Assembly (NCBI RefSeq): GCF_009857745.1
Contig: NZ_WWEN01000003.1
Coordinates: forward strand, 434,001 to 498,000
From: Thalassovita mangrovi
Lineage (GTDB): Bacteria > Pseudomonadota > Alphaproteobacteria > Rhodobacterales > Rhodobacteraceae
DNA length: 64,000 nt
Reading direction: 5' to 3'
The position numbers were made by a program, and so were the translations under genes. Under the pieces are notes generated by a model. That model was not told where the DNA came from, searched no databases, and saw nothing but the letters and a program-made list of their open reading frames with translations. Positions 46,424-55,624 of the stretch are shown piece by piece; position 1 is the stretch's first letter, and every line of letters begins with the position of its first letter.

Positions 46424-47668
46424 ATGACGGCGCCTTCGGTCAGCATCGTGGTGGTCAGCCGCCACCGGCCGAAGGCGCTGCAATATTGCCTGACCAGCCT
46501 GTCGCGGCTGGTCTATCCCGCTTACGAGATCATCGCCGTCACCGATCCCTCGGGCGAGGTCGCCATCCACGACATGGGGCTGACCGGCAAGGTCAGGGTG
46601 GTGCCCTTCGACATCGCCAATATTTCCCAGGCCCGCAACGCCGGAATCGAGGCCGCGGGCGGCGATATCGTGGCCTTCATCGACGATGATGCGGTGGCCG
46701 AACCGCTGTGGTTGCACCACCTGGCCGGGGCCTTCGCGGACCCTGAGGTCGCCGCGGCGGGCGGGTTCGTGCGCGGCCGCAACGGGATCAGTTTCCAGTG
46801 GAAGGCGCGCGGCGTCGACTGTACCGGGGCCGCTTTCCCGATCGCGGTGGAGGAGGAACGCAGCACCGTCCTGACCCCGCCGCCGGGGCAGGCGGTCAAG
46901 ACCGAGGGTACAAACATGGCGCTGCGGCGCGAGGTTCTGCTGCGCCTGGGCGGGTTCGACCCGGTGTATCGTTTCTACCTCGATGAAACCGATCTCAACA
47001 TGCGGCTGGCGCGGGCCGGGCATAAGACCGCCATCGTACCGCTGGCGCAGGTGCATCACGCCTATGCCGCCAGCGACAGGCGGCGGCAGGACCGGGCGGT
47101 GCGCGACCTGTTCGATGTCGGGGCCAGCAGCATGGCCTTTCTGCGCCGTCATTGCCCCGAAGCGATGTGGCCGCAGCGGCTGGAGGCCTTGCGGCAGGAA
47201 CAGCGGGCGCGGTTGCTGGCGCAGATGCGCGACGGGTTGCTGGAACCGGGCGGGGTGCGCCAAGCGCTGCGGCGGCTGGAACAGGGGTTGGCCGAGGCGG
47301 ATGCACCGGCGGGTCCGTTGGAACCGCTGCAGGGCAATACCGGGGATTTCCTGCGTTTCGACAGCCGCGCTACGGGTGAACATGTCGAATTGGCCGGGCG
47401 TATCTGGCGCAAGCGGGAGCTTTGCCGGCAGGCGGCACAGCTGGCGGAACAAGGGAAAACCGTGTCCGTTTTCGCCTTTTCGCCCACTGCCCTGTTTCAT
47501 TCGGTGCGCTACCGGAAACCCGGTTTCTGGCTACAACGGGGCGGGCTGTTTGGCCGCAGCGAAAGGCATCAGAACCTGTTTCAGATCGGACTATTCGCCG
47601 CGCGTTTGCGGGCGGAAACCGCGCGAGTCGCTAAAATTCGCTGGATTTGCTCAAAATCCGGGCGATAA
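46424..47668 (+). CDS. Glycosyltransferase family 2
   Basis: 414 residues. A GT-A domain: VSIVVVSRHRP at the N-terminus, ISQARNAGIEAAGGDIVAFIDDDA near residues 66-90 (the Asp pair binds metal and sugar nucleotide), and FYLDETDLNMRL near 187 as the acceptor-side motif. The C-terminal 170 residues are variable. It would transfer a sugar from a nucleotide donor to the growing surface glycan on the cytoplasmic face. GGGGGCG precedes the ATG. Follows cysQ after 43 bases. Confidence 0.88.
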   Translation: MTAPSVSIVVVSRHRPKALQYCLTSLSRLVYPAYEIIAVTDPSGEVAIHDMGLTGKVRVVPFDIANISQARNAGIEAAGGDIVAFIDDDAVAEPLWLHHLAGAFADPEVAAAGGFVRGRNGISFQWKARGVDCTGAAFPIAVEEERSTVLTPPPGQAVKTEGTNMALRREVLLRLGGFDPVYRFYLDETDLNMRLARAGHKTAIVPLAQVHHAYAASDRRRQDRAVRDLFDVGASSMAFLRRHCPEAMWPQRLEALRQEQRARLLAQMRDGLLEPGGVRQALRRLEQGLAEADAPAGPLEPLQGNTGDFLRFDSRATGEHVELAGRIWRKRELCRQAAQLAEQGKTVSVFAFSPTALFHSVRYRKPGFWLQRGGLFGRSERHQNLFQIGLFAARLRAETARVAKIRWICSKSGR

Positions 47669-47725
47669 CGCCACAATATTGGCCGACTCCTTTGATAGAG
47701 CGCCAAAACGGCTGTTGTCCTCGTC

Positions 47726-47754
47726 TTAACGGAATGGCTAACATGTCGTATATA
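47726..47754 (+). promoter_or_regulatory. Putative sigma-70 promoter upstream of galU
   Basis: TTAACG (47726-47731), 17 bases, TATATA (47749-47754), followed by an A/T-rich start region. The 5' leader would include the small hairpin GCAGC-AAA-GCTGC at 47762-47774. Confidence 0.4.
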
Positions 47755-47798
47755 AAATAGGGCAGCAAAGCTGCGCAGAGTTGATCTGAGGATTAGTG

Positions 47799-48692
47799 AT
47801 GAGAGCAAAAGTAACCAAGGCGATTTTCCCGGTGGCAGGTTTGGGAACCCGGTTCCTGCCGGCGACCAAGTCGGTGCCGAAGGAAATCATGACGCTGGTG
47901 GACCGCCCGCTCATTCAATACGCGATCGATGAAGCCCGTGCTGCCGGGATCAAGGAATTCATTTTCGTCACCTCGCGCGGAAAATCCGCGCTTGAGGACT
48001 ATTTCGATCATTCGCAAACGCTCGAAGCCGAGCTGCGCAAGAAGGGCAAGACCGACCTGTTGGAAATCCTCAAGGAAACCAACATGGATTCGGGTGAAAT
48101 CGCCTATGTCCGCCAGCACAAAGCGCTTGGGCTCGGTCACGCGGTATGGTGCGCCCGCCGCCTGATCCATAACGAACCCTTCGCCGTGATCCTGCCCGAT
48201 GACGTGATCGCCGCAGAAAAGCCCTGCCTGCAGCAGATGGTCGAAGCCTATGCCGAAACCGGCGGGTCGATGGTTGCCGCGATGGAAGTGCCGCCGGAAA
48301 AGGCCTCGGCCTATGGCGTTCTGGACGTGAAGGAAGACATGGGCTCCGTCGTGTCGGTCAACGGCATGGTGGAAAAACCCGCCCCCGAGGAAGCGCCCTC
48401 GAACCTGGCGGTGATCGGCCGTTACATCCTGCATCCCAATGTTCTGAAGACTTTGAACAAGAAGGAAACCGGCGCCGGCGGGGAAATCCAGCTGACCGAT
48501 GCCATCGCCAAGGAAATCGAAACCGAGCGCGGCGTTTACGGTTACCGTTTCCGCGGCCAGCGTTTCGATTGCGGATCGAAGGCGGGTTTCCTGCAGGCGA
48601 CCGTGTCCTTCGGCCTGTCGCGCGACGATCTGAAAGACGAATTGATGGCCTATCTGCAGGAAGTCATCGCACTGGATAAGGCTGCGCAATAA
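47799..48692 (+). CDS. galU: UTP-glucose-1-phosphate uridylyltransferase
   Basis: Makes UDP-glucose, donor for many surface glycans. 297 residues. The nucleotide-binding motif is FPVAGLGTRFLPATKSVPKE near residues 10-30, followed by ALGLGHAV and EKPAPEEAPSNLAVIGRY. The start is the ATG at 47799 (a GTG is three bases earlier), with GAGG 8 bases upstream. It has its own promoter-like sequence although it sits among the glycosyltransferases, which suggests separate control for general UDP-glucose supply. Confidence 0.97.
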   Translation: MRAKVTKAIFPVAGLGTRFLPATKSVPKEIMTLVDRPLIQYAIDEARAAGIKEFIFVTSRGKSALEDYFDHSQTLEAELRKKGKTDLLEILKETNMDSGEIAYVRQHKALGLGHAVWCARRLIHNEPFAVILPDDVIAAEKPCLQQMVEAYAETGGSMVAAMEVPPEKASAYGVLDVKEDMGSVVSVNGMVEKPAPEEAPSNLAVIGRYILHPNVLKTLNKKETGAGGEIQLTDAIAKEIETERGVYGYRFRGQRFDCGSKAGFLQATVSFGLSRDDLKDELMAYLQEVIALDKAAQ

Positions 48693-48703
48693 GCGCGGCC
48701 TGG

Positions 48704-48728
48704 GCGCAGGGCGCGATATACCCTGCGC
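48704..48728 (+). other. Hairpin after galU
   Basis: GCGCAGGG (48704-48711) and CCCTGCGC (48721-48728) are perfect arms with a 9-base loop; no T run follows. The rest of the 221-base gap up to 48913 shows no gene or promoter that I can support. Confidence 0.45.
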
Positions 48729-48913
48729 GACCGGCAATCGGTCATCTTCCGGTCTTTCGGCGTCTTTCGCGGTGGTGAAAGGGGCGGAACGATCCCCATG
48801 CCCAAGTCCCGCATCAAGCGGGCGAATGCACAAAGCTTGTATCCGGATCGGTTCGGGCCAAGGATGGGCCGGGATAACCTCAACCCGTTCGACCCTGGAC
48901 CGGATGATCGCAG

Positions 48914-50176
48914 ATGCATGGCGCTGGCACCAAACTGGCCATTCCGACAAATAACCCCGCGCCAGCGCGGTTGCTGGACGTAACCCGGCTGTTGCGCCGC
49001 GCTGGGCGCGTGGCGACGGGCATCGACCGGGTCGAAGCCGCCTATCTGGACCATCTGCTGCGTGACGAGGGGCCGCTTTTCGGGCTGGCGCGAACCACGC
49101 TGGGTTACGTGCTGCTGGACCGGGCCGGGCTGGAAGGCTTCCGCGCGCGGGTCGCGGGCGAAATCCCCTGGGGGCCGCCCGATATGCTGTCACGCGCATC
49201 GCGCCGGCTGAACCCGGATCAGAAACGGGCGCAGGCCGATATCAGGCGGCTGAGTATCCGGCGTTGCCTGCCGCAACGCCTGGGCCGGATGCTGGCGCGG
49301 GACCTGCCCGAGGGCAGCCATTATTTCAACATCGGCCATTCCAACCTGACCGACCGGGTGCTTTTTACTCTGAAACAGAGCCTGAATGCGCAGATCGTGG
49401 TGATGATCCACGACACGATCCCGCTGGATTTCCCGCAATACCAGCGCGCGGGAACCGTCGTTCCCTTCCGGCGGATGCTGGAACGGGTGCGGCGGCAGGC
49501 CGACCTGATCCTGTGCAACTCGGAGCAGACCCGGGCAGATGTCACCCGGCATATGGCACCGCAGGGTGCTGTGCCCGATTGCCTGGTCGCGCCGCTGGGG
49601 GTCGAGATCGCCGAGCCCGAACCGATGCAGATGCCCGAGGGTTTCGATCCCGCGCGCGCTTATTTCGTCGCTTTGGGTACGATCGAGCCGCGCAAGAACC
49701 ACGCTTTGCTGCTGGATATCTGGGACGGGCTGGCGCAGGAGGACGCGCCGCAATTGCTGATCTGCGGCAATCGCGGCTGGAACAACGACGCGGTGTTCGC
49801 CCGGCTGGAGGATTGGGCCGCCCGCAATGGGCCGGTGTTTGAAATCAGCGGCGCCAGCGACGGGCAGCTGGCGGGGTTGCTGCAGGGATCGGCCGGGTTG
49901 CTGTTTCCCAGCCATGCCGAAGGTTACGGATTGCCGCCGCTGGAGGCGCTGGCGCTTGGTGCGCCGGTGGTCTGTTCCGACCTGCCGGTCTGTCGAGAAT
50001 TGCTTGGCGAGAACGCCATTTACGCAGATGTGAATGATCGGTATTCTTGGCAAAGACAAATAAAATCGCTGGCGGAAAGCTGGCAGGCAGATAGTCGGGC
50101 AAGCCATTCCGGAATGGCACGTTTTGTGCCCCCTTGTTGGGAAACGCATTTCAACGTGGTGTTCAAGCTGGCGTGA
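48914..50176 (+). CDS. Glycosyltransferase family 4 (GT-B)
   Basis: 420 residues. The GT4 donor-binding motif is clear at the C-terminus: VALGTIEPRKNHALLLD near residue 250, and the E-x7-E type loop in HAEGYGLPPLEALALGAPVV near 335. The N-terminal half has VMIHDTIPLDFPQY and CNSEQTRADV. Likely adds mannose, glucose or a related sugar to the surface glycan. No strong ribosome-binding signal is visible before the ATG at 48914. Separated from galU by 221 bases. Confidence 0.88.
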   Translation: MHGAGTKLAIPTNNPAPARLLDVTRLLRRAGRVATGIDRVEAAYLDHLLRDEGPLFGLARTTLGYVLLDRAGLEGFRARVAGEIPWGPPDMLSRASRRLNPDQKRAQADIRRLSIRRCLPQRLGRMLARDLPEGSHYFNIGHSNLTDRVLFTLKQSLNAQIVVMIHDTIPLDFPQYQRAGTVVPFRRMLERVRRQADLILCNSEQTRADVTRHMAPQGAVPDCLVAPLGVEIAEPEPMQMPEGFDPARAYFVALGTIEPRKNHALLLDIWDGLAQEDAPQLLICGNRGWNNDAVFARLEDWAARNGPVFEISGASDGQLAGLLQGSAGLLFPSHAEGYGLPPLEALALGAPVVCSDLPVCRELLGENAIYADVNDRYSWQRQIKSLAESWQADSRASHSGMARFVPPCWETHFNVVFKLA

Positions 50177-50224
50177 CGGGCCCGAAGAAGCCTGTCGTGA
50201 CGCCAGTCGGGTGAGGGGAAAAGT

Positions 50225-51235
50225 TTGGGCGTTTGGCAGGCATACCGTCTGAGGCTGAAGCGGCAGCGCTATCTGGTCCGCGCCTTTCGCAAGCGGCGCG
50301 AACTGACGCCCGTCGTCAACCGCACCGATCAGATCAAGCCCGGCGACATCCTGCTGTTTTCGACCCAGCGGAACGAACAGATCCGGCTGCCCTATTTCCT
50401 GCAATATTACCGCGACATGGGGGTGAACCACTTCCTGATCGTCGACAATGACAGCACCGACGGATCGCTGTCCTACCTGCAGGATCAGCCCGACGTGTCG
50501 CTTTGGCATACACGGGGCAGTTACAAGCGGTCGCGCTTCGGGGTCGATTGGCTGAACTGGCTGCAGCGTAAATACGGCCACGGGCATTGGAACCTGGTGG
50601 TCGATCCGGACGAATTCCTGGTCTATCCGTTCTGCGACACGCGGCCCTTGCGGGCGCTGACCGACTGGCTCGACGCATCGTCGATCAAATCCTTCAGCGC
50701 GATGCTGCTGGACATGTATCCCAAGGGGCAGATCGACCAGCAGCCCTATCGCGCCGGGCAGAACCCGATGGAAATCGCCAACTGGTTCGATTCCGGCAAT
50801 TACACGATCGAGCGGAACTGGAAATTCGGCAACCTGTGGATTCAGGGCGGGCCGCGCAGCCGGGTGTTCTTCGACAAGGCGCCGGAAAAGGCGCCGGCGC
50901 TGAACAAGATCCCGCTGGTGAAGTGGGATCGCAAATACGTCTACATGAGCTCCACCCACATGCTGCTGCCGCGGGGTCTGAACCTGGTTTACGACGAATG
51001 GGGCGGGGAAAAGGCCAGCGGGGCGCTTCTGCACACCAAATTTCTGGACACGTTCCATGCAAAGGCCGAAGAAGAATTGCAGCGCAAGCAGCACTATTCG
51101 GCCAGCGTGGAATATATCGCCTATGCCGAAAGCCTGAACGACAACCCGGACCTGTGGTGCAAATGGTCCGAGAAATACATCAACTGGCGCCAGCTCGAGA
51201 TTCTCGGGCTGATGTCAAAGGGCAACTGGGCGTAA
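50225..51235 (+). CDS. Glycosyltransferase family 2 / GT92-like protein
   Basis: 336 residues. GDILLFSTQRNEQIRLPYFL near residue 38, HFLIVDNDSTDGS near 70 and LVVDPDEFLVYP near 125 match the Glyco_tranf_2_4 / GT92-like group common in roseobacters. The DPDEF motif is probably the metal-binding site. The start is TTG with AGGGGAAAAG upstream. The stop is 10 bases before the next gene, so the two are co-transcribed. Donor and acceptor unknown. Confidence 0.85.
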   Translation: MGVWQAYRLRLKRQRYLVRAFRKRRELTPVVNRTDQIKPGDILLFSTQRNEQIRLPYFLQYYRDMGVNHFLIVDNDSTDGSLSYLQDQPDVSLWHTRGSYKRSRFGVDWLNWLQRKYGHGHWNLVVDPDEFLVYPFCDTRPLRALTDWLDASSIKSFSAMLLDMYPKGQIDQQPYRAGQNPMEIANWFDSGNYTIERNWKFGNLWIQGGPRSRVFFDKAPEKAPALNKIPLVKWDRKYVYMSSTHMLLPRGLNLVYDEWGGEKASGALLHTKFLDTFHAKAEEELQRKQHYSASVEYIAYAESLNDNPDLWCKWSEKYINWRQLEILGLMSKGNWA

Positions 51236-51245
51236 GGGGGCGCAG

Positions 51246-52946
51246 GTGGGGACCGTCGGGATCGTCATGCTGGTGCATACCGCACTGGGCCGGGCCGAAC
51301 AGGTCGCGCGGCACTGGGCCGCCGCGGGCTGCCCGGTGGTGATCCATGTCGACCGCAATGTCGATCGCGCCACCTTTACCGCTTTCCGCAAGGCGCTGTC
51401 GGACCTGCCCGATGTGCGCTTCAGCGCCCGACACCGCTGCGAATGGGGCACCTGGGGCATCGTGGCGGCGTCGCAAAGCGCGTCCGAGCTGATGCTGGCG
51501 GAATTCCCCGATGTGCGCCATGTCTACCTGTCCTCGGGGTCGTGCCTGCCGCTGCGCCCGGTGCAGGAGCTGATCGACTACCTGGCCGACCGTCCGCGCA
51601 CAGATTTTATCGAAAGCGCCACCACCGCCGACGTGCCCTGGACCGTGGGCGGGCTGGACGAGGAACGGTTCACGCTGAGTTTTCCGTTTTCGTGGAAAAA
51701 GCAACGGGCGCTGTTCGATATCTGGGTGAACCTGCAGCGCAAGCTGGGGCTGAAGCGGAAAATGCCCAACGGCATCGTGCCGCATATGGGAAGCCAGTGG
51801 TGGTGCCTGACCCGGCAAACCCTGTCGGCGATCCTAGAAGACCCCGACCGCGATCTGTACGACCGGTTCTTCCGGCAGGTCTGGATCCCGGATGAAAGCT
51901 ATTTTCAGTCTCTATCCCGGCTCTATTCGACCAATATCGAAAGCCGGTCGCTGACCCTGTCGAAATTCGACTTCCAGGGCAAACCGCATATTTTCTACGA
52001 CGATCACCTGCAATTGCTGCGCCGGTCGGATTGTTTCGTGGCGCGGAAAATCTGGCCCCATGCCGACCGCCTGTACGAGGCGTTCCTGACCGACCCGGCG
52101 GGCACGATGAAGGGGGCCGAACCCAATCCGGGCAAGATCGACCGCATCTTCGCCAAGGCGGTGGAAAGGCGGACGCGCGGGCGGCCGGGGCTTTATATGC
52201 AAAGCCGCTTCCCGCATGAGGGCTGGGAAAACGGCGTCACCTCGGGGCAGTATTCGGTGTTCGAGGGCTTTTCCGACCTGTTCGAGGATTTCGACCGCTG
52301 GCTGGCCAAGGTCACCGGCGCGCGGGTGCACGGCCACCTGTTCGCGCCCGAGCGTGTAGAATATGCCGACGGGCAGACGGTGATGAACGGTGCGCTGTCA
52401 GACAGCGCGCTGCACCGCGATTATAATCCGCAGGCCTTCCTGACCAGCCTGATCTGGAATTCACGCGGCGAACGGCAATGTTTCCAGTTCGGGCCGGGCG
52501 ACGTGCAGGATATCGACTGGCTGTTCGCGCAGGACCCCAATGCGCAGGTGTCGGTGATTTCCGGCGCTTGGGCGGTGCCGCTGTTCAAGTCGAACCGCAA
52601 TTTCGCCGAACTGCGCAAGGAAGCGGCGCTGCTGCAGAAGATCGAAGCCGAGCATCTGAACGTGCTGCGGTCGCCCTATGCCAAGGCGCGGATTCGGATC
52701 TGGACCATGGCGGAATTCATCGAAAACCCGATGGAACCGCTGCAGACCATCATCGACGAGATCGGCAACCGGTCGCGCAGCCGGCTGACCGAGGCGCCGA
52801 AGATGGCCGATCTGGCCGGCTTCGGCCAGTTCCTGCAGAACCTGAAGAACCAGGGCATGCACCCCTATCTGATGGGCGATTTCGCGGTCGAACGCGGGCT
52901 GTCCAAGGGCGACCGCCCGAAACGCAAACCCTATCTGGTAAGATGA
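51246..52946 (+). CDS. Core-2/I-branching-type (GT14-like) glycosyltransferase with extra C-terminal domain
   Basis: 566 residues. The first about 280 residues resemble beta-1,6-N-acetylglucosaminyl or xylosyl transferases of GT14 (IVMLVHTALGRAEQVARHW, YLSSGSCLPLRPVQEL, MGSQWWCLTRQTL, PDESYFQSL). The remaining half (about 290-566) is a separate region found in bacterial members, with GQYSVFEGFSDLFEDFDRWL. Its role is not known. Start GTG with GGGGGCG before it. The next gene starts 6 bases after the stop. Product: a branch on a polysaccharide, inferred. Confidence 0.82.
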   Translation: MGTVGIVMLVHTALGRAEQVARHWAAAGCPVVIHVDRNVDRATFTAFRKALSDLPDVRFSARHRCEWGTWGIVAASQSASELMLAEFPDVRHVYLSSGSCLPLRPVQELIDYLADRPRTDFIESATTADVPWTVGGLDEERFTLSFPFSWKKQRALFDIWVNLQRKLGLKRKMPNGIVPHMGSQWWCLTRQTLSAILEDPDRDLYDRFFRQVWIPDESYFQSLSRLYSTNIESRSLTLSKFDFQGKPHIFYDDHLQLLRRSDCFVARKIWPHADRLYEAFLTDPAGTMKGAEPNPGKIDRIFAKAVERRTRGRPGLYMQSRFPHEGWENGVTSGQYSVFEGFSDLFEDFDRWLAKVTGARVHGHLFAPERVEYADGQTVMNGALSDSALHRDYNPQAFLTSLIWNSRGERQCFQFGPGDVQDIDWLFAQDPNAQVSVISGAWAVPLFKSNRNFAELRKEAALLQKIEAEHLNVLRSPYAKARIRIWTMAEFIENPMEPLQTIIDEIGNRSRSRLTEAPKMADLAGFGQFLQNLKNQGMHPYLMGDFAVERGLSKGDRPKRKPYLVR

Positions 52947-52952
52947 TCCGCG

Positions 52953-54377
52953 ATGAATGACAGGTTCGATTATTTTGTCGTGTTCGCCGAAATGCGCACC
53001 GGGTCCAATTTTCTGGAAGCGAACCTGAACGCCTTTCCCGGGCTGGTGTGTCACGGCGAGGCGTTCAATCCGCATTTCATCGGCTACCCGAATTCGACCG
53101 AAATCCTGGGCATCAGCCAGGACATGCGCGATGCCGATCCGGCGCGGCTGATCGAGGCGATCAAGCGGCAACCGGGCAAGATGGGCGGTTTCCGCTATTT
53201 CCACGATCACGACCCGCGGGTTCTGGATCAGTGCCTGAACGATCCGCGCTGCGCCAAGATCATCCTGACCCGCAATCCCGTCGACAGCTATGTCAGCTGG
53301 AAGATCGCGCAGGCGACCGGGCAGTGGAAACTGACCAACGTGAACAAGCGCCGTGACAGCAAGGCGCGGTTCGACCGGGCCGAGTTCGAAAAGCACTTGG
53401 GCGATCTGCAGGATTTCCAGGTGCTGCTGCTCAACGGGTTGCAGAAGACCGGGCAGACGGCGTTTTACGTGGCTTACGAGGACCTGCAGGACCTCGACGT
53501 GATGAACGGGCTGGCGCGCTGGTTGGGGCAGGAAGATCAGCTGGACTCGCTCGACGACAAGCTGAAGAAGCAGAACCCGGCGCCGGTGTCGGAAAAGGTG
53601 GAAAACTTCGCCGAGATGGAACAGGCGCTGGCGCGGCTGGACCGGTTCAACCTGACCCGCACGCCCAATTTCGAACCGCGCCGCAACGCGGTGGTGCCCA
53701 GTTATGTCGCCGCCGCCAAATCGCGGCTGTTGTACCTGCCGGTCCGGTCGGGGCCCGAGGCGACGGTGATGCGCTGGCTGGCGGCGCTGGATGGGGCGGA
53801 CGAGGGCGATCTGCAGTCGGGCTTCAGCCAGAAGACCCTGCGCCAGTGGAAAAAGGACAATCCGGGTTTCCGTAGCTTCACCGCGCTGCGCCATCCGGTG
53901 GCTCGCGCCCATGCGGCGTTCTGCGACAGGATCCTGTCCACCGGGCCGGGCAGCTTTGCCAAGATCCGCAAGACGATCCAGAAGACTTTCAAGCTGCCGC
54001 TGCCGGACGAGGTGGATAGCAGTTACGACGCGGCGACCCACCGCGCCTGTTTCATCGGGTTCCTGGAGTTCCTCAAGGCCAACCTGTCAGGCCAGACCGG
54101 GGTGCGGGTCGATGCGTCCTGGGCCAGCCAGGCGCAGGTGCTGCAGGGCTTCACCGACGTCGCGCCGCCCGATTTCATCCTGCGTGAGGATGAGATGGAG
54201 GCGATGCTGCCCTTCGTCGCCGCGCGGGCAGGGCAGGGGCAGGCGCCCGCGCCGGCCCCCGTGGCCGACACGGCGCCGGTGCCGCTGAGCGCGATCTACG
54301 ATGACGAGATCGAGCAGTTGGCGGGCAATATCTACCAGAAGGATTATATCAGATTCGGGTTCGGCCGCTGGAAGTGA
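52953..54377 (+). CDS. Large sulfotransferase with two sulfotransferase-like segments
   Basis: 474 residues. N-terminal part (about 1-240): EMRTGSNFLEANL near residue 13 is the PAPS 5'-phosphosulfate loop, and LTRNPVDSYVSWKIA near 105 is the 3'-phosphate site, as in NodH-type carbohydrate sulfotransferases. C-terminal part (about 255-400): LYLPVRSGPEATVMRWL and ALRHPVARAHAAF repeat the same logic in the Sulfotransfer_2 style, but its loop is altered and may not bind PAPS. It would place sulfate on the glycan made by the preceding genes. Ends in TGATCA shared back to back with ptsN. Confidence 0.82.
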   Translation: MNDRFDYFVVFAEMRTGSNFLEANLNAFPGLVCHGEAFNPHFIGYPNSTEILGISQDMRDADPARLIEAIKRQPGKMGGFRYFHDHDPRVLDQCLNDPRCAKIILTRNPVDSYVSWKIAQATGQWKLTNVNKRRDSKARFDRAEFEKHLGDLQDFQVLLLNGLQKTGQTAFYVAYEDLQDLDVMNGLARWLGQEDQLDSLDDKLKKQNPAPVSEKVENFAEMEQALARLDRFNLTRTPNFEPRRNAVVPSYVAAAKSRLLYLPVRSGPEATVMRWLAALDGADEGDLQSGFSQKTLRQWKKDNPGFRSFTALRHPVARAHAAFCDRILSTGPGSFAKIRKTIQKTFKLPLPDEVDSSYDAATHRACFIGFLEFLKANLSGQTGVRVDASWASQAQVLQGFTDVAPPDFILREDEMEAMLPFVAARAGQGQAPAPAPVADTAPVPLSAIYDDEIEQLAGNIYQKDYIRFGFGRWK

Positions 54378-54842
54378 TCAGGCCGCCTGCGCCCCCTGGG
54401 CGGCGGTCAGGATCGTGTACAGCGTGCTGGGATCGTTGTTCGAGCGCAGCTTGGAACACAGCGCGCTTTCGCGCAGCGTCCGCGACACCAGCGCCAGTGC
54501 CTTGAGGTGTTCGACCCCGGCTTCTTCGGGGGCGAACAGGGCGAAGACCAGGTCCACCGGCTGCCGGTCGATGGCTTCGAAATCGATCGGCTTTTCCAGC
54601 AGGATGAAGGCACCGACGACGCGATCCAGATCGGTCAGCCGCGCATGCGGCAGGGCCACGCCGTGGCCCACGCCGGTCGGTCCAAGGGTTTCGCGTTCCA
54701 GCAACGCCTCGACCGCCGCGGACGGATTGACGCCGTAAGCGGAAAAGGCCAGGTCGCCCAGGTCGTGCAGCAGGCGTTTCTTGCTGGAGGCCGAGGCAAC
54801 AACCTTGACGGCCTCAGGCTTGAGGATTCTGGAAAGTTCCAT
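54378..54842 (-). CDS. ptsN: PTS IIA-Ntr regulatory protein
   Basis: 154 residues, EIIA fold. The phosphorylated His is in GVGHGVALPHARL near residue 69. In proteobacteria it belongs to the phosphate relay PtsP-PtsO-PtsN that controls potassium, nitrogen and envelope functions and does not transport sugar. The stop directly abuts the sulfotransferase stop. Downstream of hpf by 39 bases on the same strand. Confidence 0.95.
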   Translation of the reverse strand: MELSRILKPEAVKVVASASSKKRLLHDLGDLAFSAYGVNPSAAVEALLERETLGPTGVGHGVALPHARLTDLDRVVGAFILLEKPIDFEAIDRQPVDLVFALFAPEEAGVEHLKALALVSRTLRESALCSKLRSNNDPSTLYTILTAAQGAQAA

Positions 54843-54881
54843 TTGGCTTACGTTGCTCCGCAGGCGGGTCGTTGGCCGCCG

Positions 54882-55451
54882 TTATTTCTGTGGGTCGATC
54901 CAGCCGATATTGCCGTCATCGCGCCGATAAACGACGTTTACCCCTTCTCTACCCTCATTGCGGAAAACAAGAACCGGTGCCCCGGCGAGTTCCATCTGCA
55001 TGACGGCTTCGCCCACGGTCAGCGACGGGATCTTGGTTTCCATCTCTGCGACGATGATCGGTTCCAGCTTTTCGGGTTCGGAATCCGAGTCGTCACTTTC
55101 AGGCGCGAGGATATACGCGGCTGCGCCGAATTGTTCAACCGGCTCGGTTCTTGAGGCGTGATGGTCCTTCAGGCGGCGCTTGTAGCGGCGCAGCTGCTTT
55201 TCCATCTTGTCGCAGCATTTTTCGAAGGAGGCATAGATTTCGTGGTCATGCGCCTTGGCCTGGGCGGTCAGCCCCGTCGACAGGTGCACAGTGGCTTCGC
55301 ATACATATTCGTTGGCCGATTTCGAAAAGATGACATTCGCGTCGGTCGGGCGCTCCGCGTATTTCTTGACCGCGGCATTCAGCCCTTCCTGGACGTGAAC
55401 CTGCAGCGCTTCGCCGATATCAATCTGCTTTCCACTGATCTGATAGCGCAT
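54882..55451 (-). CDS. hpf: Ribosome hibernation promoting factor, long form
   Basis: Dimerises 70S ribosomes in stationary phase. 189 residues: an N-terminal HPF domain (MRYQISGKQIDIGEALQ start) and the C-terminal dimerisation domain of the long form (IPSLTVGEAVMQMELAGAP, GNIGWIDPQ). I use the ATG ending at 55451 since AAAGGAG is just upstream. The frame is open to 55652. Followed by ptsN. In many proteobacteria rpoN lies before hpf; here lptB is the neighbour. Confidence 0.96.
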   Translation of the reverse strand: MRYQISGKQIDIGEALQVHVQEGLNAAVKKYAERPTDANVIFSKSANEYVCEATVHLSTGLTAQAKAHDHEIYASFEKCCDKMEKQLRRYKRRLKDHHASRTEPVEQFGAAAYILAPESDDSDSEPEKLEPIIVAEMETKIPSLTVGEAVMQMELAGAPVLVFRNEGREGVNVVYRRDDGNIGWIDPQK

Positions 55452-55513
55452 CTTGTCTCCTTTACGTGACAAATCGGGTGCTTCGCCGGCCCGCATCACG
55501 CGACCGGTTCTCG

Positions 55514-55624
55514 TTATCCCCGAATGCTGGAATGCGACATGACGTGGGCTTGGCCGTGACCGGGCCTTGTCAACAAGACCACAAGCATCAGAGCTGCGAG
55601 TTCCACGACTGTCATGAGAACCAT
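55514..55624 (-). CDS. Possible 36-residue hydrophobic leader ORF upstream of hpf
   Basis: ATG ending at 55624, stop TAA at 55514. Starts MVLMTVVELAALMLVVLL, then TRPGHGQA, so it looks like a signal peptide or short membrane helix. No clear ribosome-binding signal is seen. It lies in the 250-base lptB-hpf gap, which also contains a TTGACA on the minus strand within this frame. Low support. Confidence 0.25.
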   Translation of the reverse strand: MVLMTVVELAALMLVVLLTRPGHGQAHVMSHSSIRG

